Under the pieces are notes generated by a model. That model did not search any database and was not told the DNA's origin. It saw only the letters and a program-made list of their open reading frames with translations. A stretch of 64,000 bases of DNA from Mycobacterium paraense (lineage in GTDB: Bacteria; Actinomycetota; Actinomycetes; Mycobacteriales; Mycobacteriaceae): contig NZ_LQPM01000019.1 in assembly GCF_002101815.1 (NCBI RefSeq), forward strand, positions 1 to 64,000, written 5' to 3'. Positions 8,192 to 16,812 of the stretch are shown here, piece after piece. Every line of letters begins with the position of its first letter. Positions within the stretch are counted from its first letter, which is position 1. The position numbers and the translations under genes are program-made.

Positions 8192-8932
8192 ATGATCCAG
8201 GATCCGATCGAGCGGACCCGCGGTCTCCTCGAGACGACCGCAGTGCTGCGCAACGGTTTCCTGGACGTGCTGGGCGAAGCGACGAGCTCTCCGGCCCCGA
8301 CGTTCGCGCAGCGCGCGATGAACAGCCCCTTCGTCGCGACGGTGTACGAGCGGCTGTGGCGGCCCACGTCCTTCTACGTGGCCAGTGGCGTCACCGCCCG
8401 CGCCGAGCGGCGCCGCGCGGCGTCGGCCCTGCGCCTCGCGACCGCGTCAGGCTTGCTCGACGTGGCTTGCGGGCCGGGCAATTTCACCGGTCCGCTGGCG
8501 GCCGAACTGCCCGACGGCGGCCTGGCGGTCGGTTTCGACATTTCCGAGCCGATGCTGACGCGCGGCGTGCTGGACAACGGCGGCGCGCGCACCTGTTACG
8601 TCCGCGGCGATGCCCGCACCTTGCCGTTTTCCGACGAAACCTTCGACGCCGTCTGCTGTTTCGGCGCGCTGTATCTGATGCCGGAGCCGTTTCAGGTGGC
8701 CCGCGAGATGGTGCGGGTTCTCGCGCCGGGCGGCCGCATCGCCATCCTGACCAGCTATGCCGCCGGGCTGCCGCCGCTTCGCCACGTCCTGAGCGGCGGC
8801 GCGCAGGTGATCGGCCTCACCATGTTCGACCGGCATGCCTTCGTGGACCTGTTCTCGTCGGCCGGCCTGGTCGACATCGAGCAACAGACGCAGCGCGTGT
8901 TGCAGTTCGTCGCCGCCACCAAGCCGGGCTAA
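8192..8932 (+). CDS. Class I SAM-dependent methyltransferase (UbiE/MenG-like)
   Basis: A 246-residue Rossmann methyltransferase. Motif I is LLDVACGPGNFT at about 88-99, followed by the acidic residue of motif II (GFDISEPML) and motif III-like DARTLPFSDETFDAV, which is typical of methyltransferase domain 11. The N-terminal 80 residues are helical, with an RPTSFYVASG segment common in mycobacterial homologues. The substrate is unknown; small lipophilic or quinone-like acceptors are usual. Divergent from the glycosyltransferase (217 bp between them) and convergent with the M42 peptidase, whose stop overlaps its last 4 bp. Confidence 0.85.
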   Translation: MIQDPIERTRGLLETTAVLRNGFLDVLGEATSSPAPTFAQRAMNSPFVATVYERLWRPTSFYVASGVTARAERRRAASALRLATASGLLDVACGPGNFTGPLAAELPDGGLAVGFDISEPMLTRGVLDNGGARTCYVRGDARTLPFSDETFDAVCCFGALYLMPEPFQVAREMVRVLAPGGRIAILTSYAAGLPPLRHVLSGGAQVIGLTMFDRHAFVDLFSSAGLVDIEQQTQRVLQFVAATKPG

Positions 8933-10059
8933 TCCGTTGCGCCCGAGCGTTTCTCGTCGGGCTGCAGCACGAAGTCGACGACGATCGCGGCCACCGCCTC
9001 GATGGAGCTCTTCGACATGACCTCGTAGCCGTGGGTGCTCAGCGTGGGCATGCACAGCAGGCCCGCACGCGGTGTCAGCCCGTTGGCCTTGGAATGCGAG
9101 GCGTCGGACATGAACGCACCCAGCGCGGCCGCCTGGGGCTCGAACCCGTGGTCGGTGGCGATCTTCATCAGCCGGTCGGCGACGTCCTTGTCGTACACGC
9201 ACATTGCGTCGTTGTAGCCGACGATGGGGCCGCCGGTGACGCTGGTGCCGTACTCCTGCTCGGTGGGCCCGACCTCCAGGGCGAGGGTGAGCGTGCCGGG
9301 CAGGTTGGCGCTGGCGTAGGAGCCGCCCACGCCGCCGATCTCCTCGTTGGTGGTGAACACGACGTAGACGTCGTCGGCTGGCCGTTGCCCGCCCTCACGC
9401 AGCCGGCGAGTGGCCTTGAGCAGGGCGGTCACGGCGGCGCGGTCGTCGAGGAAGTAACACCCGACGTAGTCGCCGATCTCGACCAGCGTCCGCTTGCTGC
9501 GCTCGACGCATACGCGCGTGCCGGGATGCACACCGGCCTCCTTGAGCTCGTCGCCGGTGCGCCCGGTGAAGACGTAGACGTGGTGCCAATCCAGCGCCTG
9601 GTCGCCCTGATCCGGTTTGGTCTGCCAGATCCGCGGGCTCTCCTTGGTGGTGTGCTCGGAGCCCAGCGTCAGCACTGCGGTGAGCGTCTCGTTGTCGCCG
9701 AGCACGGCGACGGGACCGAGCCCGAAATTGCCCGGGTACATCGTCCCCAGGTGCGTCAGGTGCAGCGACCCGTCGGGCTCGATGCGCTTGACCAGCATGG
9801 ACAGTTCGTCCATGTGCGCCATGACCCGCGTGGCGGAGCTCTGTCCGGCGGTCGACCGGTGCCGGTGCGCGGTGCCGTCCGGTGGACCGCCGGCGCCGAT
9901 GTAGCCGATCAGGTTGCCGGCGTCGTCGGTCCACATGTCGTCGACGACGGGTTGCAGCTCGCGCGCGCACACCGCGCGGACCTCGTCCTCCTGGCCGCAC
10001 GGCCCGTACGTCGACAAAAGTTCTGTCAGCAGCTCGTCGGTCGCGCCCGGGTCCGCCAT
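8929..10059 (-). CDS. M42-family dinuclear-zinc aminopeptidase
   Basis: Cytoplasmic metallo-aminopeptidase of the M42 (glutamyl aminopeptidase/FrvX) family, 376 residues. Seen: zinc ligands and catalytic acid in MAHMDELS (His82, Asp84), the bridging Asp in YFLDDRAAV, the general-base pair in FTTNEEIGGVGGS, and the C-terminal ligand His in LSTHGYEVMS, all in family order. It probably forms a large self-compartmentalised complex trimming peptides. The start at 10059 was chosen over 10146 because MADPGATDELL is preceded by GAGGAAGGA, whereas the longer reading adds an unrelated 29 residues. Convergent with the methyltransferase gene. Confidence 0.88.
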   Translation of the reverse strand: MADPGATDELLTELLSTYGPCGQEDEVRAVCARELQPVVDDMWTDDAGNLIGYIGAGGPPDGTAHRHRSTAGQSSATRVMAHMDELSMLVKRIEPDGSLHLTHLGTMYPGNFGLGPVAVLGDNETLTAVLTLGSEHTTKESPRIWQTKPDQGDQALDWHHVYVFTGRTGDELKEAGVHPGTRVCVERSKRTLVEIGDYVGCYFLDDRAAVTALLKATRRLREGGQRPADDVYVVFTTNEEIGGVGGSYASANLPGTLTLALEVGPTEQEYGTSVTGGPIVGYNDAMCVYDKDVADRLMKIATDHGFEPQAAALGAFMSDASHSKANGLTPRAGLLCMPTLSTHGYEVMSKSSIEAVAAIVVDFVLQPDEKRSGATD

Positions 10060-10352
10060 TGAGTCCTTCCTCGTCGGCACCCGCGGGTCGACACGCGTGG
10101 TCAAGAGCTCAGCCGTACGGGTGACAACTGGATCAGTACCCAACATCCGGGATCCACAACCCGCCGGTCCACCGCGGCCGCCGGAAGCGACCTAGGGTGC
10201 GACGCGGAGGACTTTGGCCCCTACCTCTGGTCGGACCGCCGGGCCGACAGTGAGACGAGGAAGCTTCGACGACGGCACGAACGCGTCTGCCAACATCGAC
10301 TTGATCGCGTCACCGGCCGGTACGCGCGCTAGAGAGAGGATGCCGCGACGAT

Positions 10353-10727
10353 ATGAACGCCGGTCTTCGGAGCGGGTTGGGAGTCTGCGCTCTCCTGCTG
10401 GCCGCCGCCACGGTGTTTCCCGCGGCGCCAGCATCCGCGGACCCGACCGATGATGCGTTCATCGCGGCGCTGGAGAATTACGGGATCGACGCCAGCGACC
10501 GCGACACCGCGATCGCGCATGGCCACGGGGTATGCGCTGCGCTTGACAGGGGCCAAGATTCGAGCATTATCGCCTTGAAGCTGATCAAGGATCCGCAGAT
10601 CAAGGTTACGACGAAGCGGCAAGCCGGCTTCTTCGTCGGCGATTCGGTGGCGTCGTATTGCCCGCAATACCGGGGCTCCGTCGATCCCTCGGTGATCTGG
10701 CTACTGCCGTTCCCCCCGATGATGTGA
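10353..10727 (+). CDS. Secreted DUF732-domain protein
   Basis: A 124-residue exported protein. A Sec signal peptide covers residues 1-29 (hydrophobic core ALLLAAATVFPAAP, cleavage after PASA). The mature part is a DUF732 domain: DDAFIAALENYGI, a conserved Cys in HGVCAAL and a second in ASYCPQY that likely form a disulphide. DUF732 proteins are small, mostly mycobacterial, envelope-associated proteins of unknown function. Stand-alone gene with no clear operon partner; GAGAGAGGA precedes the ATG. Confidence 0.85.
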   Translation: MNAGLRSGLGVCALLLAAATVFPAAPASADPTDDAFIAALENYGIDASDRDTAIAHGHGVCAALDRGQDSSIIALKLIKDPQIKVTTKRQAGFFVGDSVASYCPQYRGSVDPSVIWLLPFPPMM

Positions 10728-10752
10728 CCCCCGGATTGGACGCCCAGCGCCC

Positions 10753-11424
10753 CTAGGGAAGCCGAGGGGCGTACTCCTCAGCCGCGTCGAATGTTGCATC
10801 TTGTTCGTAGATCGACAGCGACGACACTCGCGGATAGAGGATGGCCGGGCCCAACCACCGAGCAAGGAAGCGGCGTAGCGCGAGTCCCCTGCGCGGCTCC
10901 TGTCCAGGATCGGTTAGGACGGATTGCACACTGCGCAAAGTGATCTCGGCAAGCTCGCGGAGCCCGGCCGTGTCGAAACCGTGCAGCGTCCAATCGACAT
11001 CGAGGCGGTGAAAAACGGACAGGCAGAAGGAGATTGCCGTGTCGGAGGTCAGCGAGGTGACGGTTTCGCCGCCATGTCGCCGGGTCAAGAGGCTCTCCAG
11101 CTGCGGGTCACCGTAGAGGTTCTCGATCCCGAACGAAACGCATTCGACAATGGCAGTGACCGGGTCGTTGAGGCCGCTGGCGTGTTCTGCGACCTGGTCG
11201 ATGAACCCGTTGACCGCACGCATCGAGCTCGCGATGAGCAGCGCGTCGGCATTGGGAAAGTAGCGGTACACCGTCTGGCGGGTGACTCCGAGCCGGCGGG
11301 CGACGTCGGCAAGGCGTATCGCCGCTCCATGCTCGGCGACCTCCTCGTCGACCGCAGTCAGGATGCGCGAAATAGCTTCCTCGTCCGACGAGGGCGTCGA
11401 ACCCGCCCAGCCACGACTACGCAT
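10753..11424 (-). CDS. TetR-family regulator coupled to the P450 gene
   Basis: A 223-residue repressor with an N-terminal HTH at about residues 38-65 (IRLADVARRLGVTRQTVYRYFPNADALL) and a C-terminal ligand domain. Its ATG lies 8 bp inside the 3' end of the upstream P450 gene, so the pair is one operon and the regulator probably senses a P450 substrate or product. The 12-bp inverted pair at 12732-12743 and 12802-12813 upstream of the P450 is its likely operator (inference). Many mycobacterial P450s are paired with a TetR in this way. Confidence 0.9.
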   Translation of the reverse strand: MRSRGWAGSTPSSDEEAISRILTAVDEEVAEHGAAIRLADVARRLGVTRQTVYRYFPNADALLIASSMRAVNGFIDQVAEHASGLNDPVTAIVECVSFGIENLYGDPQLESLLTRRHGGETVTSLTSDTAISFCLSVFHRLDVDWTLHGFDTAGLRELAEITLRSVQSVLTDPGQEPRRGLALRRFLARWLGPAILYPRVSSLSIYEQDATFDAAEEYAPRLP

Positions 11425-12676
11425 CCGCCGTCACAAGCCTTTCGCTAGTGAACTTGATCGGAAGCGTTGTCGGGCCGGTCATTCCCAGTAGGGATTTCCA
11501 CGGGGCCGGACCGACGCGATGCGGCGCGCGAAGGCGGCGAGTGAGGACGGTGAGCGCTTCGGCCAGTTCCCGGCGTGCGAGGTTCGCCCCTAGGCAGTAG
11601 TGCGCGCCGCCGCCGAACGTCAGAATCGGGGGAACGTCTCTGCGCGCGATGTCGAAGCGGTCAGCATCGTCATAGATCGCTGGATCTCGGTTGGCCGCAA
11701 AGGTGTTCGCGAACACGAAGGTTCCCGCCGGGAACAGGAAGCCACCGAACTCGGCGTCCTCGGTGGCGGCGCGCGGCACGATGCAGGCCGCGGGTGAGTG
11801 GCGCATGCTCTCCTCGACCGCCTGCATCGCAAGTTCTGGATGGTCGCGCAGCTTCGCCCATTGGTCCGGATGCTCGCAGAGCACCTGAACCGACGCCGCC
11901 AGCTGGTTCCGTGTGGTATCCGTTCCCGCCATCAAGAAGCCGGCCACCAGCATGCGGAGTTCGTCGAGATTGAGACGGTCACTGTCGCTTTCGGCGCGGA
12001 TGAGTTCGGAGAGCAGATCGTCGGTCAGATTGTTTCGGCGGGCGGCGACCATGTCGTCGACGTAGGCGTCGAGTTCGCCCCATGCGCGCATGATCGCAGC
12101 TTCGTCGAAGTTGACGTCTGGCTGAAAGTTGAGGGCTTTGAAGATCTCCTCGGTCCAGTCCGCGAACAGCTGCCAATCCTCGCGAGGCGCACCGAGCAGC
12201 GCGCACATGATCGGCGTGGGGTAGGGCCGCGCGATGTCCTGCACGACGTCGCACCGTCCGGCGTCGAACACGCGGTCGATCAGCCCGTTCACCACCTCGT
12301 GGATCGTGTCTTGGAGACGTGCTGTCGCGCGGGGAGTGAAAGCCTTGGAAACCAGCTTGCGCAACCGAACGTGTGCCGCACCGTCCAGGCCCAGGAGGCT
12401 GTTCGCCAGCTTGTCGTACAGCGGACCCGACGTGATGCCCTGCGCCGCCAGAGTGATACCGGGCGGCAGGCGGAATCTGTTGTCGCGCAATATCTCGCGA
12501 GCCAATTCGTAGGACAGGATTTCCGGTCCGAGGGGCCCGATGGCGATGGGCGCGCGCGATTGCGCCAGTCGGACATCTTCCACGACGTCGTGTGGAGTGG
12601 CGGTGAGGCCGTAACTGAGCGTGGGGAGCCCGGCCTCGAAGACGTTGGGAGCGGTGCTGTTCACGTTCATTGACAT
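11417..12676 (-). CDS. Cytochrome P450
   Basis: Soluble bacterial class I P450, 419 residues. Seen: I-helix oxygen-binding AGTDTT at about 250-255, ExxR (ESMR, 289-292), and heme loop FGGGAHYCLG with the thiolate Cys at 361. All essential motifs are intact. It needs ferredoxin and reductase from elsewhere, since none is adjacent. ATG at 12676 (MSMNVNS) was preferred to 12745 because AAAGGCGGGA precedes it and the longer form starts inside the candidate operator region. Forms an operon with the TetR gene 8 bp overlapping downstream. I cannot assign a CYP family or substrate from sequence alone. Confidence 0.93.
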   Translation of the reverse strand: MSMNVNSTAPNVFEAGLPTLSYGLTATPHDVVEDVRLAQSRAPIAIGPLGPEILSYELAREILRDNRFRLPPGITLAAQGITSGPLYDKLANSLLGLDGAAHVRLRKLVSKAFTPRATARLQDTIHEVVNGLIDRVFDAGRCDVVQDIARPYPTPIMCALLGAPREDWQLFADWTEEIFKALNFQPDVNFDEAAIMRAWGELDAYVDDMVAARRNNLTDDLLSELIRAESDSDRLNLDELRMLVAGFLMAGTDTTRNQLAASVQVLCEHPDQWAKLRDHPELAMQAVEESMRHSPAACIVPRAATEDAEFGGFLFPAGTFVFANTFAANRDPAIYDDADRFDIARRDVPPILTFGGGAHYCLGANLARRELAEALTVLTRRLRAPHRVGPAPWKSLLGMTGPTTLPIKFTSERLVTADA

Positions 12677-12731
12677 TCCCGCCTTTGCGCTGGTCCTGCG
12701 TCGGGCTGCATGCCGACATATTCCCTCCAAG

Positions 12732-12813
12732 CGTATGACCATCATCGCGGAGGCGTCAATGAAGAACGAAATTTACCCAGCTAAACTGTCTGCCGCCTGC
12801 CGATGGTCATACG
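12732..12813. promoter_or_regulatory. Paired inverted 12-mers flanking the P450 promoter
   Basis: CGTATGACCATC at 12732-12743 and its exact reverse complement GATGGTCATACG at 12802-12813, 58 bp apart, straddle the AT-rich segment immediately upstream of the P450 gene. The placement suits two half-sites or two operators for the co-operonic TetR regulator, possibly with looping. Binding is inferred. Confidence 0.6.
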
Positions 12814-12910
12814 TTCTCTCAAGGGGCGTCCGCAGTGCGGGCGCAGCACACCTGGAACGGAGGTCAGTGCCATTTCCTGTCAGACTCCGGCGTGATGGGA
12901 GTTAATAAGG

Positions 12911-13062
12911 CCGCGATGATCTGGCGTTCCACGGGCGCAGGTGAAAGCGGTTCAGGGAATGCTTGGACACGCCAAGGCGTCGGTGACGCGCGATCTGTGC
13001 CGATCCCTTCGATGAGGATCTGCGGAAGCCTTCGGAAGCCGAATCGAACGCAGGTGACGTGA
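12911..13062 (+). pseudogene. Tyrosine recombinase (phage-type integrase) C-terminal relic
   Basis: Reading from 12935 gives AQVKAVQGMLGHAKASVTRDL, the box preceding the nucleophile in phage integrases. Upstream, another frame gives LAxSTGA. Downstream, after an apparent 2-base loss at 12998, it continues ADPFDEDLRKPSEAESNAGDV, matching the usual DLYADLFDDDLDAVA tail. The tyrosine codon itself is lost in the deletion. Only the last 50 or so residues remain, so it is non-functional. It lies about 410 bp from the 3' end of tRNA-Ala, the classical position of an island integrase. Confidence 0.8.
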
Positions 13063-13150
13063 CCTGCTCGATGAAGACCCGGACGGTGCGGCTGGCGACC
13101 TAGGGGTAGCGATTCAGCCGGCTACTGCCCGGTCGGATGAGGCAAGGACC

Positions 13151-13372
13151 TCACTTTTCGGGCGTTGCACCTTCGTCTGGCCCGTCACCGAAGTGATCGG
13201 CATCCAACGCCGTCGCGTAATACAGCGAGGATATCGACGCGACCATAGAAATCTTCGCGTAATCGCTGTCGGTCGGCTCCTCCGGCAACACCTGCATCAG
13301 CTTGACCGCCATGTCGGCATACTTTTGGGCGGCATCACGCCATTCGCGAATTCTTTCCGGATCAACAGCCAT
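13151..13372 (-). CDS. Small hypothetical protein, 73 residues
   Basis: Small soluble, acidic, helical protein beginning MAVDPERIREWRDAAQKYAD, with no membrane segment or cysteine. A good AGGAGGGG site sits upstream of the ATG. The codon usage and the long amphipathic N-terminal helix look like a real gene. It lies between the integrase relic and tRNA-Ala, and may be cargo of the island. Function unknown. Confidence 0.6.
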   Translation of the reverse strand: MAVDPERIREWRDAAQKYADMAVKLMQVLPEEPTDSDYAKISMVASISSLYYATALDADHFGDGPDEGATPEK

Positions 13373-13471
13373 GCTCTTCAGCCCCTCCTACGTCACCGCT
13401 GCGTACCGGGCGTCGCCGACGGTGACGCAGCTAATTGTTGGACCCCCACTTACCTCGGCACTCAAACTTTG

Positions 13472-13544
13472 TGGAGCTAAGGGGATTCGAACCCCTGACC
13501 TTCTCGATGCGAACGAGACGCGCTACCAACTGCGCCATAGCCCC
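13472..13544 (-). tRNA. tRNA-Ala (anticodon CGC)
   Basis: A 73-nt cloverleaf on the minus strand. The acceptor GGGGCTA pairs with TAGCTCC (one G-U), the anticodon stem TCTCG/CGAGA encloses loop TTCGCAT with anticodon CGC, the T arm is GGGGTTCGAATCCCC, and the discriminator base is A. CCA is not encoded. It reads GCG, the preferred Ala codon class in this GC-rich genome. Its 3' end faces the integrase relic, consistent with use as an integration site. Confidence 0.95.
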
Positions 13545-13594
13545 TGACCGCTAGCAGGCTACCAGCCCCCGGGCGAACCGACGAACCGCCGGCG

Positions 13595-14623
13595 CTACTC
13601 GCCGACCGCGCGCGGCAGGTCCCTGGGCCAACCGTAGTTGCGCATCGGCATCGCGTACTCGAGGTGCTCGAAGATCGGGTCCTCGTCGTCGATCTCCAGC
13701 ACCACCGCGCCCGGACGCCGCAGCCGCGAGGGCACCACGTCGTACTCGCGGTCGTAGGCGTTCTCCACGCCGAGCCGGGCGCGGGCCATCCGCTGCATCC
13801 GGCGGCGGCGCACCCGCTCCTCGATGCGGGTCTGCCTGCGCAAATAGGCCAGGTACAGCAGGGTCACCGCGGTCGCGCTGCCGCACACCCACCAGGCCGT
13901 CGGCGACACCTCGAAGGCGGCGGTGGCCGAGCCGACCAGGAAGACGGCCATCACCATCAGCACCCGCTTGCGGAAGGCGTACTTGCGGGCGCTGACCGCG
14001 GCCGCGGTCTTCGGGTCGAACCGGCGCCGCCGGGAGGAACCGGCAGCGACGAACGCCCGCGGGTCCTCGTCCTCCTCGCGGTCCGCCTCGGGCTCCAAAC
14101 CCGAAGAGTCCTCGACGTATTCGTAGTGGTCGTCCAGGTCCGCGTCCTCGTCGTCGGCCTCGGTGTGCTCGGCGACGGCCTGCGGCTCGGTCTCGACGGC
14201 GGCCTCATCCTCGTCGGGCTCGGCCAGCTCGGCGCCGGCCCCGGCCGGCAGCGCGCCAGAGTCCTCGACGACGTCGACGTCGAGGTAGTCGGGCTCGGTC
14301 TGTTCGACGGTTGCAACCTTCACGACGACCGGACGCGCCGGGTGCACGTCGGTGTCGGCTTCTTCTTCCTGCTCCTCGTATTCGTCCTGGTCACCCTCGG
14401 CCGCGTCCTCCTCGGGCTTCCAGTGCGGGTCGCTGCGATGACCGGCGGCGGGCCCACCGCGCTTGAGCAGCCGGGACCCGGCGCCGTTCAGCACCCGGGT
14501 CGCCAGCGCCACGTCGCTGGTGCGACGCACCGCTTCGCGTTTGCTGATGAGCATCGGGACCAGCACAAACAGCCACAGCACCACGAGCGAAATCCACAAC
14601 AGTGACTGCGGAATGCTTGGCAT
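13595..14623 (-). CDS. glpR: GlpR/SepX-like membrane receptor of the gephyrin-like protein Glp
   Basis: A 342-residue membrane protein: TM1 at about 7-26 (LLWISLVVLWLFVLVPMLIS), a very acidic low-complexity region at about 70-190, then two closely spaced helices at about 221-238 and 243-261, and a basic C-terminal part. This is the architecture of the Rv0996/GlpR (SepX-like) family, which in corynebacteria anchors the MoeA-like Glp and connects it to FtsZ and Wag31. The start at 14623 has GAGGAG upstream; the longer reading to 14701 is unlikely. It is the distal gene of galU-glp-rimJ-glpR, matching the known pairing. A direct cell-division role here is by homology. Confidence 0.85.
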   Translation of the reverse strand: MPSIPQSLLWISLVVLWLFVLVPMLISKREAVRRTSDVALATRVLNGAGSRLLKRGGPAAGHRSDPHWKPEEDAAEGDQDEYEEQEEEADTDVHPARPVVVKVATVEQTEPDYLDVDVVEDSGALPAGAGAELAEPDEDEAAVETEPQAVAEHTEADDEDADLDDHYEYVEDSSGLEPEADREEDEDPRAFVAAGSSRRRRFDPKTAAAVSARKYAFRKRVLMVMAVFLVGSATAAFEVSPTAWWVCGSATAVTLLYLAYLRRQTRIEERVRRRRMQRMARARLGVENAYDREYDVVPSRLRRPGAVVLEIDDEDPIFEHLEYAMPMRNYGWPRDLPRAVGE

Positions 14624-14798
14624 GATGACGTGCTCCTCACTGGCCCTGACCCCCGCGAGGCTCATCGGCGGCCGGCGCGGCCGGGGCAGGGTGACCAGCA
14701 CAATTACACACCTGTAATTTGCCTCTCACAAGCACCAAGTGTCACTCGTGTCGCGCTAGCCACAGCTCACGGCGACGCAGCGACCAAGTAGCGGCCGC

Positions 14799-15458
14799 TC
14801 AGGCCCAGCTCGCGTGGCCGGCGCGGACCAGCGTCGAGGCCACCGATCCCTGCACCTCCTCGACCGTGATGGCCATCAGCAGGTGGTCGCGCCACGCCCG
14901 GTCGACCTCGAGGTACCTGCGCAGCAAGCCCTCCTCCCGGAACCCGACTTTTGCCAGCACGGCGCGGCTCGCGGCGTTCTCCGGGCGCACGGTGGCCTCG
15001 ACGCGGTGCAGCATGACCGGGCCGAAGCAGTGGTCCAGACCGAGCGCGAGCGCGGCCGTCGCGACCCCGCCGCCGGTGGCCGACCGGGGCACCCAATAAC
15101 CGATCCACGCCGAGCGCAGCGCGCCGTGGGTGACGTTGCCGATGGTCAGCTGGCCGCAGAAGCGCCCGTCGAGCTCGATGACGTAGGGCAGCATGCGGCC
15201 CTTGCGGGCCTCCGCGCGCAGGCCCGAACACAGCGCGGGCCACGCCGCCACCGTGTGGCGGATGGTCCAGTCACCGTCGGTGCTGGGTTCCCATGGCTCG
15301 AGATGCTCGCGGTCGGCCAGCCGGATGCGGCTCCATTGCGCGCCGTCGCGCATCCGCACCGCCCGCAACCGCACGATCCCGGCGGGGACGCGCAGCGGCC
15401 CCACGTCCAGGGGCCAACCCGGATGACGGGAATTGGTGCGCAACAGGTTCACGAGCAT
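14799..15458 (-). CDS. rimJ: GNAT N-acetyltransferase, RimJ/RimL type
   Basis: A 219-residue GCN5-related acetyltransferase. The central acetyl-CoA region reads YWVPRSATGGGVATAAL (the Q/RxxGxG/A pyrophosphate loop, here SATGGGVA), followed by HRVEATVRPENAASRAVLAKVGF, the diagnostic C-terminal GNAT block of RimJ/RimL proteins that acetylate protein N-termini. It lies between glp and glpR in the same operon (Rv0995 position), suggesting a link to that complex, but no target is known from sequence. Ribosomal protein S5 acetylation is the name-giving role in E. coli and need not apply. Confidence 0.88.
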   Translation of the reverse strand: MLVNLLRTNSRHPGWPLDVGPLRVPAGIVRLRAVRMRDGAQWSRIRLADREHLEPWEPSTDGDWTIRHTVAAWPALCSGLRAEARKGRMLPYVIELDGRFCGQLTIGNVTHGALRSAWIGYWVPRSATGGGVATAALALGLDHCFGPVMLHRVEATVRPENAASRAVLAKVGFREEGLLRRYLEVDRAWRDHLLMAITVEEVQGSVASTLVRAGHASWA

Positions 15459-15473
15459 GTGCCGTCGCCTCGC

Positions 15474-16766
15474 CTAGCCGCGCTGGGCCAGGAAGGCGAC
15501 ATCGACGATCTCACCGGTGCGAATCTGCTCGGCCCCGCTGGGCACGACCACCAGGCAGTTCGCCTCCGCAAGGGTGGCCAGCAGGTGTGACGACGCCCCC
15601 GGGGCCCCGCCCAGCGCCTGCACGAGGTACTCGCCGGTGTCCTGATCGCGCATCAGCTGGCCGCGCAGGTAGCCCTTGCGCCCGGCGACGGACGTGATCG
15701 GCGACAGGGCGCGGGCCTGGATCATCCGGCGCATCGGCTGCCGCTTGCCCAGCGACAGCCGGATCAGCGGCCGGACCATCACCTCGAAGACCACCAGCGC
15801 GCTGACCGGGTTGGCCGGCAGCAGAAACGTCGGAACGCCCTCGCGCCCCAGCTGACCGAAACCCTGGACGGACCCCGGGTGCATGCCGACCCGGACGACC
15901 TCCATCTCGCCCAACTCGGACAGCACCAGCCGCACCGCCTCGGCGGCCGCGCCGCCGACCGCGCCGGCGATCACCACGACCTCCGCGCGGTTGATCTGGC
16001 CCTCGACGACCTCGCGCAGCTCCCTGGGGTTGTTGGGCACGATGCCGATGCGGTTGACTTCCGCGCCGGCGTCCCGGCCCGCGGCCGCCAGGGCATAGGA
16101 GTTGACGTCGTAGACCTGACCGTTTCCGGGGGTGCGCGAGATGTCGACCAGCTCGCCGCCCACGGCCATCACCGACAACCGCGGCCGCGGATGGACCAGC
16201 ACCCGTTCCCGGCCGACCGCGGCCAGCAGCCCCACCTGCGCGGGGCCGATGATCGTCCCGGCCCGCACGGCGACGTCGCCGGGCTGGACGTCGTCGCCGG
16301 CGCGGCGCACGTAGGCGCCCGAGGGCGCCCCGCGCAGGATCCGCACCTGCGATATCCCGCCGTCCGTCCAGCGCACCGGTAGGACCGCGTCGGCCAGGGT
16401 GGGCAGCGGGGCCCCGGTCTGCACCCGGACGGCCTGCCGCGGCTGCAGCCGGCTCGGTGTGCGCGAGCCGGCCTCGATGGTCCCCATCACCGGCAGGAGC
16501 AGGCCGTCGCGCGCGTCCTCGTCGCCGCCGGATTCGTCGGGCGGCTCGCCGAGGCTTTCGGCGCCGACCTCACCGACGCCCAGCACGTCGACGCTGCGCA
16601 CCGCGTACCCGTCGATAGCGGCCTGGTCGAAGCCGGGCATGGGCCGCTCGGTGACCACTTCCTCGGCGCACATCAATCCCTGGGCCTCGGCGATGGCCAC
16701 CCGTATCGGTCGCGGGGCCACCGCGGCCGCCGTTATCCGGGCCTGCTGCTCCTCCACAGAACGCAC
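15474..16766 (-). CDS. glp: Gephyrin-like protein Glp (MoeA homologue, probably not a molybdenum insertase)
   Basis: A 430-residue MoeA-fold protein with all domains: N-terminal MPGFDQAAIDGYAVR, the lasso region, a MoCF domain with GGELVD at about 203-208, and a C-terminal beta barrel. The motifs required for catalysis in MoeA are altered. The usual GGVSxGxxD loop reads GAVGGAAAEAV (about 268-278), with no Asp, and the PGKP lysine motif reads PGSVQGFG. This fits the corynebacterial Glp, which bridges FtsZ to the GlpR receptor encoded nearby. GTG start at 16766. It is traditionally annotated moeA1 (Rv0994). Residual molybdopterin function cannot be excluded. Confidence 0.85.
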   Translation of the reverse strand: MRSVEEQQARITAAAVAPRPIRVAIAEAQGLMCAEEVVTERPMPGFDQAAIDGYAVRSVDVLGVGEVGAESLGEPPDESGGDEDARDGLLLPVMGTIEAGSRTPSRLQPRQAVRVQTGAPLPTLADAVLPVRWTDGGISQVRILRGAPSGAYVRRAGDDVQPGDVAVRAGTIIGPAQVGLLAAVGRERVLVHPRPRLSVMAVGGELVDISRTPGNGQVYDVNSYALAAAGRDAGAEVNRIGIVPNNPRELREVVEGQINRAEVVVIAGAVGGAAAEAVRLVLSELGEMEVVRVGMHPGSVQGFGQLGREGVPTFLLPANPVSALVVFEVMVRPLIRLSLGKRQPMRRMIQARALSPITSVAGRKGYLRGQLMRDQDTGEYLVQALGGAPGASSHLLATLAEANCLVVVPSGAEQIRTGEIVDVAFLAQRG

Positions 16767-16812
16767 AGCGCGCCTCTCTGCCGTCGAGTGCTGGACCGGC
16801 GCTAGGGCCTGG

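Noticed and set aside
8092..10062. 656-codon plus-strand frame across methyltransferase and M42 genes
   Set aside because: Composition is that of a shadow frame; both real genes have clear motifs in other frames.
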